Of a stretch of 64,000 bases of DNA, positions 7,622 through 16,138 are shown piece by piece. The DNA lies in contig NZ_SLUL01000004.1 in NCBI RefSeq assembly GCF_004341205.1, forward strand, positions 186,001-250,000, given 5' to 3'. The notes beneath the pieces are model-generated. The model was not told the origin of the DNA. It saw nothing but the letters and a program-made list of their open reading frames with translations, and searched no databases. Source of the DNA: Thermolongibacillus altinsuensis. Its GTDB lineage: Bacteria; Bacillota; Bacilli; Bacillales; Anoxybacillaceae. The translations under genes were made by a program, and so were the position numbers. Numbering within the stretch: position 1 is the stretch's first letter; each line of letters opens with the position of its first letter.

Positions 7622-8887
7622 TTATACACTTTCGGCTACCGGTTCATGAATGCGGACGAGCACTTTACGAATTCGGCGATTTTCTACTTGCCGAACCGTT
7701 ACAGTGAATGACTCGTAATCAAACGATTCTCCAACGGTGGGAATTCGTTCAAACATTTCAAACACCCAACCGCCTAGCGTATGCGATGAACTTTCTAATT
7801 CATCAATATTCATAATTTCACAAAATTCATCAAGAGGCAATTCCGCATTAAACTCATACTCATACTCATTAATTTTTTGGAATGTTTTCACCGCTTCATC
7901 GTGTTCATCCCATATTTCTCCAACAATTTGTTCCAAAATATCTTCTAATGTAATTAATCCAGATGTTCCGCCAAACTCATCAATGACAATCGCCATGTGC
8001 ACTTTGCTCTTTTGTAATTCCGGTAAAAGCGTCGAAATTCGCATCGACTCAACAACAAATAACGGGGTCCGTAAAAGCTCGCGAACATTTACTTCTTTTC
8101 CTTGAACAAGCTGGCTAAAAAAGTCACTCTCTGATAAAATACCAATGACATGGTCAATATCCCCTTCATATACAGGAATGCGCGAATAACGTTCCCTTAA
8201 AAAAATATCGCGAATTTCCTCGATCGGCTGATTAACTTCTACAGCGACCATATCAATGCGCGGCGTGAAAATTTCACCAACTAAAATATCATTAAAATCT
8301 AGCGAACGATGGACAAGTTCTTTCTCTTTATTATCAATGACCCCTTCTTCTTCGCTTAGATCCACCATGACTTTAATTTCTTCTTCCGTTACCAAAGGAA
8401 TTTCTGATTTATGCCCAAACAATTTAGACACCATCTTTTTTAATAACATAAGAAGGGCATTGATCGGTTTGAACAATTGAATTAATGTATATAAAACGCC
8501 CGAAAACATAAGCGAAAATGTTTCAGCATTTTCCTTCGCAAATGATTTTGGTAAAACTTCGCCAAAAATTAAAATCAAAATCGTCATTCCCACCGTGCTG
8601 ATAACCAATCCTGTATTTCCGCCAAAAAGATCGGTAGCGACCTTTGCTGAAATCGATGCTGCCGCAATATTTACGATGTTGTTTCCGACTAAAATCGTCG
8701 ATAACGCTTGATCAAAGTTTTCTGTAATATAAAGGGCTTTTTTGCTTCCGCGTCTCTTTTCATCAACATAATTCCTTAAACGAATCTTATTGACGCTCGA
8801 AAAAGCAGTCTCCGCCGAAGAAAAAAAGGCCGATAAAACAATTAAAAAGAAAAGCAAAATAATCAAACTCAGAGGCAACTCTCCCAA
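7622..8887 (-). CDS. CNNM/CorC-HlyC family transporter (DUF21, CBS pair)
   Basis: A 421-residue protein with an N-terminal DUF21/CNNM membrane domain (about residues 1-180, four hydrophobic segments, FFSSAETAFSSVNKIRLR signature). A CBS pair follows (around residues 200-330, with IVIDEFGGTSGLITLEDILEQIVGEIWDEHD), then a C-terminal CorC_HlyC domain. Family members include magnesium-efflux proteins such as B. subtilis MpfA. The substrate here is inferred only. The start is TTG 8887, ten bases after GGAGAG; a downstream TTG is possible. A second paralogue, yugS, lies at 34.5 kb. Confidence 0.88.
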   Translation of the reverse strand: MGELPLSLIILLFFLIVLSAFFSSAETAFSSVNKIRLRNYVDEKRRGSKKALYITENFDQALSTILVGNNIVNIAAASISAKVATDLFGGNTGLVISTVGMTILILIFGEVLPKSFAKENAETFSLMFSGVLYTLIQLFKPINALLMLLKKMVSKLFGHKSEIPLVTEEEIKVMVDLSEEEGVIDNKEKELVHRSLDFNDILVGEIFTPRIDMVAVEVNQPIEEIRDIFLRERYSRIPVYEGDIDHVIGILSESDFFSQLVQGKEVNVRELLRTPLFVVESMRISTLLPELQKSKVHMAIVIDEFGGTSGLITLEDILEQIVGEIWDEHDEAVKTFQKINEYEYEFNAELPLDEFCEIMNIDELESSSHTLGGWVFEMFERIPTVGESFDYESFTVTVRQVENRRIRKVLVRIHEPVAESV

Positions 8888-8973
8888 CGAATATTCACTC
8901 TCCTGCGCAAATATTTGTTATTATTATCCAAACTTTCTATAACTATCATAGCAGATTTAAGCAAAAAAGAAAA

Positions 8974-8996
8974 CGACTGCAGTCAGCATGCAGTCG
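8974..8996 (-). terminator. terminator after the 27-aa membrane peptide
   Basis: Stem CGACTGCA / TGCAGTCG, 7-base loop, then TTTTCTTTTTT on the reverse strand. Confidence 0.85.
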
Positions 8997-9000
8997 CATC

Positions 9001-9084
9001 TTAAGAATCGATGATAGCCGTTCCGATAAAAAATGACAAGATTAGGAAAAATGTGATGTTTAACGTAATTGAAAGCTCTTCCAT
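9001..9084 (-). CDS. 27-residue single-pass membrane peptide
   Basis: AAGGGGGAG lies six bases before ATG 9084. The 27-codon frame encodes MEELSITLNITFFLILSFFI followed by GTAIIDS: a charged N-terminus, then one hydrophobic segment. A textbook terminator begins four bases after the stop. Such a complete small transcription unit is unlikely by chance, so I call it a gene although it is far below usual length limits. The function is unknown; membrane mini-proteins often modulate larger membrane complexes. The next upstream unit on this strand is the thiD operon, separated by the structured repeat. Confidence 0.6.
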   Translation of the reverse strand: MEELSITLNITFFLILSFFIGTAIIDS

Positions 9085-9229
9085 TTTTTCTCCCCCTTCG
9101 CCGATGAAGCGCACAATTTTTCCTTGTTTTCATTTTAACAACCTTTTTTATAGTAAAACGAAACAAATCGCACAATTTTTTGTCGGAGAAGTGAACATTT
9201 TATGAACAAATATATGTGATAAACCTAAT

Positions 9230-9400
9230 TTTCCGACATGAACAAGCTTTTCTGCCAATCCTCCCGAACGAAAACGCCATCAGAAATGCCATGCGTTTTA
9301 CGTTCGGGATCGGCACGCTAGAAGCATGCCTAGGCGGCAAGATTTTTCTTGCCGCTAGGCAGAAAAGCGGTCTCCTATTCATGATGAGATATGTCGGAAA
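9230..9400. repeat. structured repeat element, full copy A
   Basis: The outermost stem is TTTCCGACAT (9230-9239) / ATGTCGGAAA (9391-9400). Inside it is CTTTTCTGCC / GGCAGAAAAG (9247-9256, 9358-9367). The inner part holds three hairpins: CCCGAACG..CGTTCGGG extended by AAAACGC/GCGTTTT, GGCA..TGCC, and GCGGCAAG/CTTGCCGC. A second copy with the same fold but changed pairs is at 31861-31989. It contains no believable gene. It could be a MITE-like element or a structured RNA. Confidence 0.75.
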
Positions 9401-9426
9401 CTCAACTTGAATCTATCCTATATAGA

Positions 9427-10224
9427 TCAACGTTGGCGGCGACGGAATGCCCAATGATTCGTTGGACCGTGGCCTTGACCAATTCCTAATTCATCTTCAA
9501 TGGCCGCTTGGATAAACTGTTTTGCCGTGTCAACTGCTTCATAAATGGTTTTTCCTTTTGCCAATTGCGCTGTTATAGCTGCTGCAAACGTACAACCTGT
9601 CCCATGTGTATGTTTCGTTTCGATTCGCGGACTCACCCACTCATAGAAACGAACTCCGTCATATAGCAAGTCCACAAGCTGCTCGCCGTCTCCATGTCCG
9701 CCTTTCATGACGACGTAGTTGACTCCTAACTGATGCAATGCTTTTGCCGCTTCTTTTCGATCATCGATTGTGCGAATTTCCATCCCTGTCAATACTTCTG
9801 CTTCTGGAATGTTTGGCGTGATCACATCGGCGAGCGGCAACAATTCGCTTTTTAATGACGCAATTGCTTCTTTTTGCAATAATGGCGCACCGCCTTTGGC
9901 AATCATGACAGGATCCACAACGATGTTTTGTAATTGATGCTCTTTTATTTTGCTGGCTACTAGATGAATGATGCTGCTGCTAAATAACATTCCTGTTTTG
10001 ACTGCATGTGGACGCAAATCAACAACAACCGAATCAATTTGCTGAGCCACTGCTTCAAGCGGAAGCGGATAGACCCCTTGCACCCCTAGCGTATTTTGCG
10101 CCGTCACAGCCGTAATCGCTGACATACCAAACACTTCTAGCTCTTGAAATGTTTTTAAATCTGCTTGAATTCCTGCTCCCCCACCGCTATCTGAACCAGC
10201 GATTGTCAACGCTTTATAGACCAT
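9427..10224 (-). CDS. thiD: HMP(-P) kinase / pyridoxine kinase ThiD
   Basis: A 265-residue ribokinase-fold kinase. It has the N-terminal AGSDSGGGAGIQADLKTF signature and a C-terminal ETKHTHGTGCTFAAAI anion-hole motif. It phosphorylates hydroxymethylpyrimidine and HMP-phosphate for thiamine synthesis; Bacillus homologues also accept pyridoxal. Because it is the last gene of a TPP-riboswitch operon with tenA and ykoEDC, a thiamine role is favoured. ATG 10224 is chosen (GGTGA six bases upstream); TTG 10227 is adjacent. The gap to ykoC is 89 bases. Confidence 0.9.
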   Translation of the reverse strand: MVYKALTIAGSDSGGGAGIQADLKTFQELEVFGMSAITAVTAQNTLGVQGVYPLPLEAVAQQIDSVVVDLRPHAVKTGMLFSSSIIHLVASKIKEHQLQNIVVDPVMIAKGGAPLLQKEAIASLKSELLPLADVITPNIPEAEVLTGMEIRTIDDRKEAAKALHQLGVNYVVMKGGHGDGEQLVDLLYDGVRFYEWVSPRIETKHTHGTGCTFAAAITAQLAKGKTIYEAVDTAKQFIQAAIEDELGIGQGHGPTNHWAFRRRQR

Positions 10225-10313
10225 CAATCTTCACCCCAACTCCTTCTTCTGTTTCGTTTTCGTACGACGTTCGATTGCTCCTACAAGATGAAAAAATGAC
10301 ATAAAATTCGCAT

Positions 10314-11108
10314 TTAACGCACATCCTTAATCAAAAGATACGGATGAGCAATGGCCAAATAATAAGCGATTAAAGTTACAATCAACACATATAAAAAGAA
10401 AAGAACGTCATACTTACTTAATTTCATCTCGTAATAAAACGTCCGCTTCCTTTCATTCGTAAATCGCTTTGCTTCCATCGCCACCGCAATTCGCTGCGCA
10501 CGGCGAATGCTTTGCGACAGAAGCGGAATGGCGTATCGTTTCATAAGCTCTAACTTTCCGCGAATGCCACGCTCATCGGCAACTCCTCGCACTTTCAATG
10601 CTTGATGAACGGTTTGAAATTCCTCAATCATAATCGGAACAAGACGCACCGCCGCTAAAAAGCTATACGCATATTTCGGCTTTAACTTTAGCTGCTGCAT
10701 CAAAGAATAAAACAAATAAACCGGTCTGGTTGTCAGCGCAAAAGTCAGACCAAGGAGTGCAAAAATAAGAGCGCGAAATCCGAGATGCACACCGCGATAA
10801 AAACTTTCCTCTGTAATATGAATCACTCCCCAACGAAACCAAGTCGTTTCTCCATTACCGAATAAAATCATGGAAGAAGCGGTCGAAATAAAAATAAAAA
10901 GAAAAGGGAGGAAAAAGAGCATGACGTACTTTAACGGATATCCTGTATAGGCGATAAACAAGATGAAAAATCCAATCGTCAAGTTGATGAGCACGTTCGG
11001 ATTATGAATAAATACGACTGCAACAAATAGAACAAGCAACAGAAGCAATTTTACACTCGGATTTGTATGATGAAGCCATGTTTCCCGATGAACAATGTTG
11101 ATTCTCAT
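10314..11108 (-). CDS. ykoC: ECF transporter T component YkoC (HMP/thiamine precursor)
   Basis: A 264-residue EcfT-type membrane protein with five or six hydrophobic segments. The cytoplasmic coupling motifs appear as KVRGVADERG and QSIRRAQRIAVAMEAKRF (the A-R-G family pattern). It joins the YkoD ATPase to the YkoE substrate-binding subunit. GTG 11129 would overlap the ykoD stop but lacks a ribosome binding site. ATG 11108, preceded by GGGAGG, is preferred. Confidence 0.88.
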   Translation of the reverse strand: MRINIVHRETWLHHTNPSVKLLLLLVLFVAVVFIHNPNVLINLTIGFFILFIAYTGYPLKYVMLFFLPFLFIFISTASSMILFGNGETTWFRWGVIHITEESFYRGVHLGFRALIFALLGLTFALTTRPVYLFYSLMQQLKLKPKYAYSFLAAVRLVPIMIEEFQTVHQALKVRGVADERGIRGKLELMKRYAIPLLSQSIRRAQRIAVAMEAKRFTNERKRTFYYEMKLSKYDVLFFLYVLIVTLIAYYLAIAHPYLLIKDVR

Positions 11109-11125
11109 CTCTTTTCCGTCCTCCC

Positions 11126-12580
11126 TCACTTGCTGAAAACGACGTCCGCCTTTTCTTCGGATACGAGCTGCTCATCTGCAATTAAACGTCCATTTTCAAT
11201 TTTCCATCTTCTTGTCGCAAAATGTTTCACAATTTGTTCATCGTGCGTAACCATCACGATCGTTGTTCCTCGCTGGCGATACATCTCTAACCACTCTAAT
11301 AAGGCGAACGTATTTTTCGCATCTTGTCCAAACGTCGGTTCGTCGAGCAAAAGAAGTTTGTGCTTATTAATGATGGAGGCAGCGACGCTTAAACGGCGCT
11401 TTTGCCCCATCGATAATTGGTATGGGTGCTCATCTTTTTGTTCCGTTAAGTGAAACAGTTGCAATAGTTCGTTCACTTTTTCATTCACTTCATGTTCTGA
11501 ACGCTTTTCAAGGCGAAGGGAATACGCCATTTCATCATAAACCGAATGGGTCACAAATTGAAATTCTGGATTTTGAAAAACAAACGCAACTTCTTTCAAC
11601 AGTTGCTTTTCGCTTTGAAGCGGTTGTCCGCACCATTCAAACGTTCCATCTGTCGGGATTAATTTCATCATCGCTTGGAGAAGCGTGCTTTTCCCTGCAC
11701 CGTTTTCACCCGTCACTGCGATCCATTCACCAGAATGAATCGTGATATGTTCGACATAAATTTTTTCTTGTTTTTGGCGATAGCCGCGCAAGTGTTCAAT
11801 GCGCAATAACGGAACAGGAGAATGAAATGGTTGCTGCGCAGTTATTGGTTTTTTGTACTCTTCCCATATGTTTGGATACCAAATGCCTTGTTCCGCAATC
11901 ATTTGCTTATATACGGTGAAAACCTCATGCGCGTTTCCATCTGCCACAATTTCGCCATCTTCGTTAAACAGCACAATGCGATCGACAAAATCTAAAACAT
12001 ACTCAATTTTATGCTCTACGATAATAACCGTTCGATCAGCAGCAAGTGTTTTAATCGTTTGCCAAATGGCTTTTGTTCCTTCTTCATCAAGCAAAGCGGT
12101 CGGTTCGTCTAAAAACAAAACGTCAGGTTCAAGCGCTAAAACAGAGGCAATAGCTAACCTTTGCTTCATTCCGCCTGACAATGTTTGTATGTTTGTATGC
12201 GGCGTTTCAAGCGATAAATGAACAAGGTTTAAAAGATCGTGAATGCGTTCGTTCATTTCATGACGCGGAACGCATAAATTTTCTAGAACAAACGCAATTT
12301 CTTCATCAACATACGGCATACAAAATTGTGAATCCGGATCTTGAAAAACGTAACCGAACCGTTCTGGAATTTTGATTTTTTTCGCTTTCATCGGCACTTC
12401 AATGGAATGAGGAATCAACCCTGCTAGCACTTGTAGCAAGGTTGATTTTCCGCATCCAGACGGTCCGAGCAACAACACTTTTTCTCCTTTCGCAAAGGAA
12501 ATGGACAAATCTTTAAAAAGCAGTCTCTCTTTTCCCGGAAATTTCAGACGCAAATTTTCAACGTATGCGACCCGTTCCAA
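11126..12580 (-). CDS. ykoD: duplicated ECF ATPase YkoD
   Basis: A protein of about 484 residues with two fused ABC ATPase domains. The first has Walker A GPSGCGKST, signature LSGGMKQR and Walker B VLFLDEP. The second has Walker A GENGAGKST, signature LSMGQKRR and LLLLDEPTFGQD. The fused pair takes the place of separate EcfA and EcfA' in the ykoEDC transporter for hydroxymethylpyrimidine. TTG 12580, six bases after AAGGTG, is taken as start; GTG 12589 is possible. It overlaps the operon tightly on both sides. Confidence 0.88.
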   Translation of the reverse strand: MERVAYVENLRLKFPGKERLLFKDLSISFAKGEKVLLLGPSGCGKSTLLQVLAGLIPHSIEVPMKAKKIKIPERFGYVFQDPDSQFCMPYVDEEIAFVLENLCVPRHEMNERIHDLLNLVHLSLETPHTNIQTLSGGMKQRLAIASVLALEPDVLFLDEPTALLDEEGTKAIWQTIKTLAADRTVIIVEHKIEYVLDFVDRIVLFNEDGEIVADGNAHEVFTVYKQMIAEQGIWYPNIWEEYKKPITAQQPFHSPVPLLRIEHLRGYRQKQEKIYVEHITIHSGEWIAVTGENGAGKSTLLQAMMKLIPTDGTFEWCGQPLQSEKQLLKEVAFVFQNPEFQFVTHSVYDEMAYSLRLEKRSEHEVNEKVNELLQLFHLTEQKDEHPYQLSMGQKRRLSVAASIINKHKLLLLDEPTFGQDAKNTFALLEWLEMYRQRGTTIVMVTHDEQIVKHFATRRWKIENGRLIADEQLVSEEKADVVFSK

Positions 12581-12592
12581 TGAATTCACCTT

Positions 12593-13177
12593 CTAGCGCT
12601 CTAGCGAATCGTAATCTTCTTTTGATGCAGGGCGCACCATTTGTGTCACGCCTGTCGCTTCCAATGCTTTCACTAATGAATAAGCAAACACACCTGCAAT
12701 CAAAATCGCTCCAATAAAGCGTGCTCCAATGAATAACGTTAAGTTCCATACGGCTAATTGTTCAATATATCCTTTGTAAAAATCAAGCACTAATGAGCCG
12801 ATCGTTGAAGCTGCTGCTGCGAGTGAAACAACAAAAACATCAAAACGTTTATAGCGAAAAGCAGCAAAAACAAGCTCGGCTAACAATCCTTGAATAAGTC
12901 CATAAAACAATACTTCCAATCCCCATTCGGAACCAGCAATAAATTCACCTGAAGCAGCAGCCGTTTCAGCAAGCAGCGCCACCCATGGCTTACGAATAAT
13001 TAAAAATGCTACCGTTGCCGCAATAAACCACATCCCATAAATCAGTTGATCGAGATGAAGTCCAAACGGTTTTACAAAGTAATAAAACGGTCCCCACACT
13101 TTGTACACAATTCCAAATACAATCGCAATGACAACGGTCGTTAACACATCAGCTAGTTTTAATCCTTTCGTTTGCAT
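12593..13177 (-). CDS. ykoE: ECF substrate-binding subunit YkoE
   Basis: A 194-residue membrane protein with about six hydrophobic segments (starting LADVLTTVVIAIVFGIVYKVWGPFYYF). Length and sequence match the YkoE family, the S-component thought to bind hydroxymethylpyrimidine or a thiamine precursor. ATG 13177 is used; GTG 13180 has an equally good AAGGAG spacing. It overlaps the tenA end by about 29 bases, which suggests translational coupling. Confidence 0.9.
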   Translation of the reverse strand: MQTKGLKLADVLTTVVIAIVFGIVYKVWGPFYYFVKPFGLHLDQLIYGMWFIAATVAFLIIRKPWVALLAETAAASGEFIAGSEWGLEVLFYGLIQGLLAELVFAAFRYKRFDVFVVSLAAAASTIGSLVLDFYKGYIEQLAVWNLTLFIGARFIGAILIAGVFAYSLVKALEATGVTQMVRPASKEDYDSLER

Positions 13178-13859
13178 CACATTCTGTCTCCTTTCTTTGA
13201 ATCGGCCATGTTTCTAAACGATAGGCCATGTCCCAAAATAAATACTCATATTGGCTGCTAATCCAAAAGTGTTGTTTCATCCGTTCGCGTTCCACTTCTG
13301 TGACGGTTTCAGCGATTTCATCGAGTCGAGCGATTTGCTCTTCAACTAATTCACGAAACCAATCCGAACCGTATGCTGCAATCCATTTTTGATAAATCGG
13401 CTCTTTTGGGCGACACTCTTTTAGTTTTTCACCAATTTCGTAATACAACCAATAACAAGGCAAAATCGCAGCTAAAATATCGCCAAAATGACCAGCAAAG
13501 GCGGCGCGGTACATATGCGAAACATACGCATAGGCGGTTGGTGCAGGAACGAATGAAGCTTTTTCTTCATCCGTAATGCCTAGTTGTTTCATAAAATTTT
13601 CATGCAAACTGAGTTCGGCTTCATACGTACTTTGTGCATGATGCGCCATGCGCGCCGTCATTTTTAAATCATTTGCCATCGCCGCCCCAAGCGCCTGCAC
13701 TTTCGCAAAATGAGTTAAATAATACGAATCTTGTAAAACGTAATAGCGAAAACAACGTAAATCAAGCGTCCCTTCTCCAAGTTCCTTTACAAATGGATGA
13801 TGGAAACTCGCTTTCCAAATCGGATCGACTTCCTTTCGCAATTGCGCTGAAAACGACAT
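13149..13859 (-). CDS. tenA: aminopyrimidine aminohydrolase TenA
   Basis: A 236-residue TenA-class protein. The catalytic cysteine lies in ILPCYWLYYEIGE (Cys135), with Asp44 in YYVLQDSYYL and a conserved glutamate near the C-terminus (SSQYEYLFWDMAY region). TenA hydrolyses degraded thiamine (aminopyrimidine) to HMP for salvage. It is the first gene after a TPP riboswitch, and the downstream HMP transporter and kinase complete a salvage pathway. ATG 13859 follows GGGGGAGAG. Confidence 0.93.
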   Translation of the reverse strand: MSFSAQLRKEVDPIWKASFHHPFVKELGEGTLDLRCFRYYVLQDSYYLTHFAKVQALGAAMANDLKMTARMAHHAQSTYEAELSLHENFMKQLGITDEEKASFVPAPTAYAYVSHMYRAAFAGHFGDILAAILPCYWLYYEIGEKLKECRPKEPIYQKWIAAYGSDWFRELVEEQIARLDEIAETVTEVERERMKQHFWISSQYEYLFWDMAYRLETWPIQRKETECDANERIKTS

Positions 13860-13891
13860 ACTCTCTCCCCCACTTTTGAATATTTGAATAA

Positions 13892-13934
13892 ATAAAAAAA
13901 CCACTTTCTTTACAAAGGCGTAAAGAAAGTGGTT
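13892..13934 (-). terminator. riboswitch-controlled intrinsic terminator
   Basis: A 14-15 bp stem (ACCACTTTCTTTAC pairing with GTAAAGAAAGTGGT) with a short loop. On the reverse strand it is followed by TTTTTTT. It lies between the TPP aptamer and tenA. Confidence 0.88.
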
Positions 13935-13978
13935 ACAAACGATGTGAAAAATGAAAATACGCGTCTATTTCGCACCGT

Positions 13979-14072
13979 CTCCACTTCCCTACGCTGGTAT
14001 AACCCAGATCAGGTTCTAAGGGTCTCAAAGGCACACTTTGATCTCAGCCTATCTAAAGGCCCCCCTAGTGGA
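13979..14072 (-). promoter_or_regulatory. TPP riboswitch (THI element)
   Basis: The reverse strand carries the THI-box hallmarks in order: GGGG...CTGAGA near 14040-14068, ACCCTTAGAACCTGATCTGG near 14003-14023, and the closing GCGTAGGGAAG near 13985-13995. With the terminator downstream it should switch off tenA-ykoEDC-thiD when thiamine pyrophosphate is plentiful. Confidence 0.97.
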
Positions 14073-14164
14073 TTTCACGATTTATTCTTATTCACTTTTA
14101 TTGGCTTGAGTCTATCATAACCATGCTTTAAAATCATTGTCAAGAAATTTTATACAATTTCTTT

Positions 14165-14488
14165 TTACTCTTCTACAACAACTGCCGTGCCATAAGCTAA
14201 AATTTCGGATGTATTTGCCATAATCGCTGCGGTTGTCAGCTTTGTTCCAATAATCGCGTTAGCTCCTTTTTGCTTGGCTTCTTCTACCATGCGCCCAATC
14301 GCAATTTGCCTCGCTTCATCCATCATTTGCGTATACTCTTTAATTTCACCGCCAACAATGGTTTTAAAGCTTGCCATAAGATCTTTACCGATATGTTTGG
14401 ATTGAACGGTATTTCCTTTAACAAACCCTTTATATTCTTTAATTTCTTTTCCTGGCACATAATCAGTAGTCACGATAATCATGTTCAT
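14165..14488 (-). CDS. UPF0145/YbjQ family protein
   Basis: A 107-residue YbjQ-like protein. The family core is visible as GFVKGNTVQSKHIGKDLMASFKTIVGGEIKEYTQMMDEAR and KGANAIIGTKLTT. These proteins form pentamers; they have been labelled heavy-metal binding, but function is not established. ATG 14488 follows AAGGAG. The gene overlaps the end of the preceding small membrane protein gene by 26 bases, so the two are probably co-transcribed. Confidence 0.85.
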   Translation of the reverse strand: MNMIIVTTDYVPGKEIKEYKGFVKGNTVQSKHIGKDLMASFKTIVGGEIKEYTQMMDEARQIAIGRMVEEAKQKGANAIIGTKLTTAAIMANTSEILAYGTAVVVEE

Positions 14489-14666
14489 CCATCTCCTTCT
14501 TTTCTTGTTGACGTTCTTTTATTAAGATTACGATTAGCCAAACGAAGGCAACCCCATCACATGCAAAAAAGATCGCCGCAAGCACGCGGTTAAAAAACAA
14601 TAAAGCAATCCCCATCAACTGCCCAATGATCGCAATCATAAGCAATATGTATTTTAACTTCGTCAA
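14463..14666 (-). CDS. small two-segment membrane protein
   Basis: A 67-residue protein with two hydrophobic helices (YILLMIAIIGQLMGIALLFF and a second near residues 30-48) and a charged C-terminal tail rich in lysine and glutamate. A TTG start at 14666 is used; the ribosome binding site is weak (AAGGATG/GTGATG region). It overlaps the YbjQ-family gene. No family is recognised. Confidence 0.6.
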   Translation of the reverse strand: MTKLKYILLMIAIIGQLMGIALLFFNRVLAAIFFACDGVAFVWLIVILIKERQQEKKEMDEHDYRDY

Positions 14667-14803
14667 TGATTCATCACATCCTTGCTTATATTATGAGCAC
14701 TACACAAAATATATGTCCCCTTCATTACATCGTTAACCATTGCTTCTTTCTCTTCGATTATGTATGCTACAATAGTGAGACTATACATATTGGAGTTGAG
14801 AAC

Positions 14804-15988
14804 GTGGCAAAAGTATTTCTAAAGAGAAAACGGAAAAAGCGGCTCGAACAAGGTCACCCATGGATTTTTCAAAGCGAAGTGGATTATATTGAAGGAGATT
14901 TTGAACCAGGAGACTTCGTTGACGTATATAACCATCAAAAGTTCTTTTTAGCCAAAGGCTACATCAATCCAAAATCGCAAATGATTGTACGCGTATTGAC
15001 GCAAAATCCAAACGATGAATTAAATGAAGCGTTTTTTATCGAACGGATTCGCAGAGCATGGGCGTATCGCGAACGAATGATTCCTGGCGTTCGCTCCTGC
15101 CGAGCGATTTATGGAGAAGCGGACTTTTTACCGGGCCTCATTGTTGATAAATACGAAGATGTGCTCGTTGTTCAAATTCTTTCGCTTGGAATGGAGAAAC
15201 GAAAAGATTGGATTTTAAAAGGATTGCTTGAGGTATTTAATCCGAAAGCCATTTACTTGCGTAATGACGTATATGTTCGTGAATTGGAAGGATTGAAGCA
15301 GGAAAAAGGATTTTGGTACGGAGAATGCGACACCGAAGTGCAAATTGAAGAAAATGGCGTCAAATATATTGTCGACATTGAAAATGGACAAAAGACGGGC
15401 TTTTTCTTTGATCAACGCCAAAACCGTGCAGCAATTAAACCGTTAATTACAAAAGATTCAACGGTGCTCGATTGCTTTACGCATACAGGTTCATTTATGT
15501 TAAACGCATGTTTATATGGCGCCAAACATGTAACAGCTGTTGACATTTCCGAACATGCCATCGAAACGGCGAAACGAAATGCGGCTTTAAATGGATTTAC
15601 CAACGTCGACTTTGTTGTTGCCAATGCGTTTGACTACTTACGCGAATGCGTAAAACAAGGAAAAAAATGGGATGTCGTCATCATTGACCCACCTGCTTTC
15701 GCAAAATCCGCCCATGCTGTTCCAAAAGCGCTGGCTGGATACAAAGACATTAATTTAAACGGATTAAAACTTGTGAAAGACGGCGGCTTTTTCGTAACCG
15801 CAAGCTGCTCTTATCATGTTCATGCAGATCTTTTCAAAGAGATGATTGCTGAAGCTGCTTTTGATGCGAAGAAAATTTTACGCCAAATTCATTGGAGCGG
15901 TGCAGGATATGACCATCCGAAACTAATGGCAGCAGATGAAGGAGATTACTTGAAGTTTGCCATTTATGAAGTATATTCACGTCGATGA
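14804..15988 (+). CDS. ywbD: 23S rRNA SAM-dependent methyltransferase, RlmI/YwbD type
   Basis: A 394-residue protein: an N-terminal PUA-like RNA-binding domain (AKVFLKRKRKKRLEQGHPWIF), an EEHY-like middle, and a C-terminal class I methyltransferase domain with the SAM loop VLDCFTHTGSFMLNA and catalytic DPPAF motif. It matches B. subtilis YwbD in length and belongs to the RlmI family that methylates 23S rRNA. GTG 14804 is preferred over the longer frame: an extended -10 TGCTACAAT at 14765-14773 would start transcription near 14780, and TGGAG lies eight bases before the GTG. A clear terminator follows. Confidence 0.9.
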   Translation: MAKVFLKRKRKKRLEQGHPWIFQSEVDYIEGDFEPGDFVDVYNHQKFFLAKGYINPKSQMIVRVLTQNPNDELNEAFFIERIRRAWAYRERMIPGVRSCRAIYGEADFLPGLIVDKYEDVLVVQILSLGMEKRKDWILKGLLEVFNPKAIYLRNDVYVRELEGLKQEKGFWYGECDTEVQIEENGVKYIVDIENGQKTGFFFDQRQNRAAIKPLITKDSTVLDCFTHTGSFMLNACLYGAKHVTAVDISEHAIETAKRNAALNGFTNVDFVVANAFDYLRECVKQGKKWDVVIIDPPAFAKSAHAVPKALAGYKDINLNGLKLVKDGGFFVTASCSYHVHADLFKEMIAEAAFDAKKILRQIHWSGAGYDHPKLMAADEGDYLKFAIYEVYSRR

Positions 15989-15992
15989 AAGG

Positions 15993-16022
15993 GAAGGCTG
16001 TAAACGAACAGCCTTCTTTTTT
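15993..16022 (+). terminator. intrinsic terminator of ywbD
   Basis: Perfect stem GAAGGCTGT / ACAGCCTTC, 6-base loop, followed by TTTTTTT. Confidence 0.9.
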
Positions 16023-16089
16023 TATGCAACGATTTCCACACAAAAAGTTCATATTTATTTGCACCATTCACGATGATTTTGCCGTATAC

Positions 16090-16109
16090 TATAATTGAAA
16101 ACGTTTTCT
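16090..16109 (+). promoter_or_regulatory. -10 box overlapped by a cre-like site
   Basis: TATAAT (16090-16095) is followed at once by TGAAAACGTTTTCT, which fits the CcpA cre consensus except at the last base. A CcpA complex there would cover the transcription start of the small CXXC protein gene. The -35 is not clear. Confidence 0.5.
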
Positions 16110-16138
16110 TTATTTTGTTTAGAAAGGGGGAGAAATTC

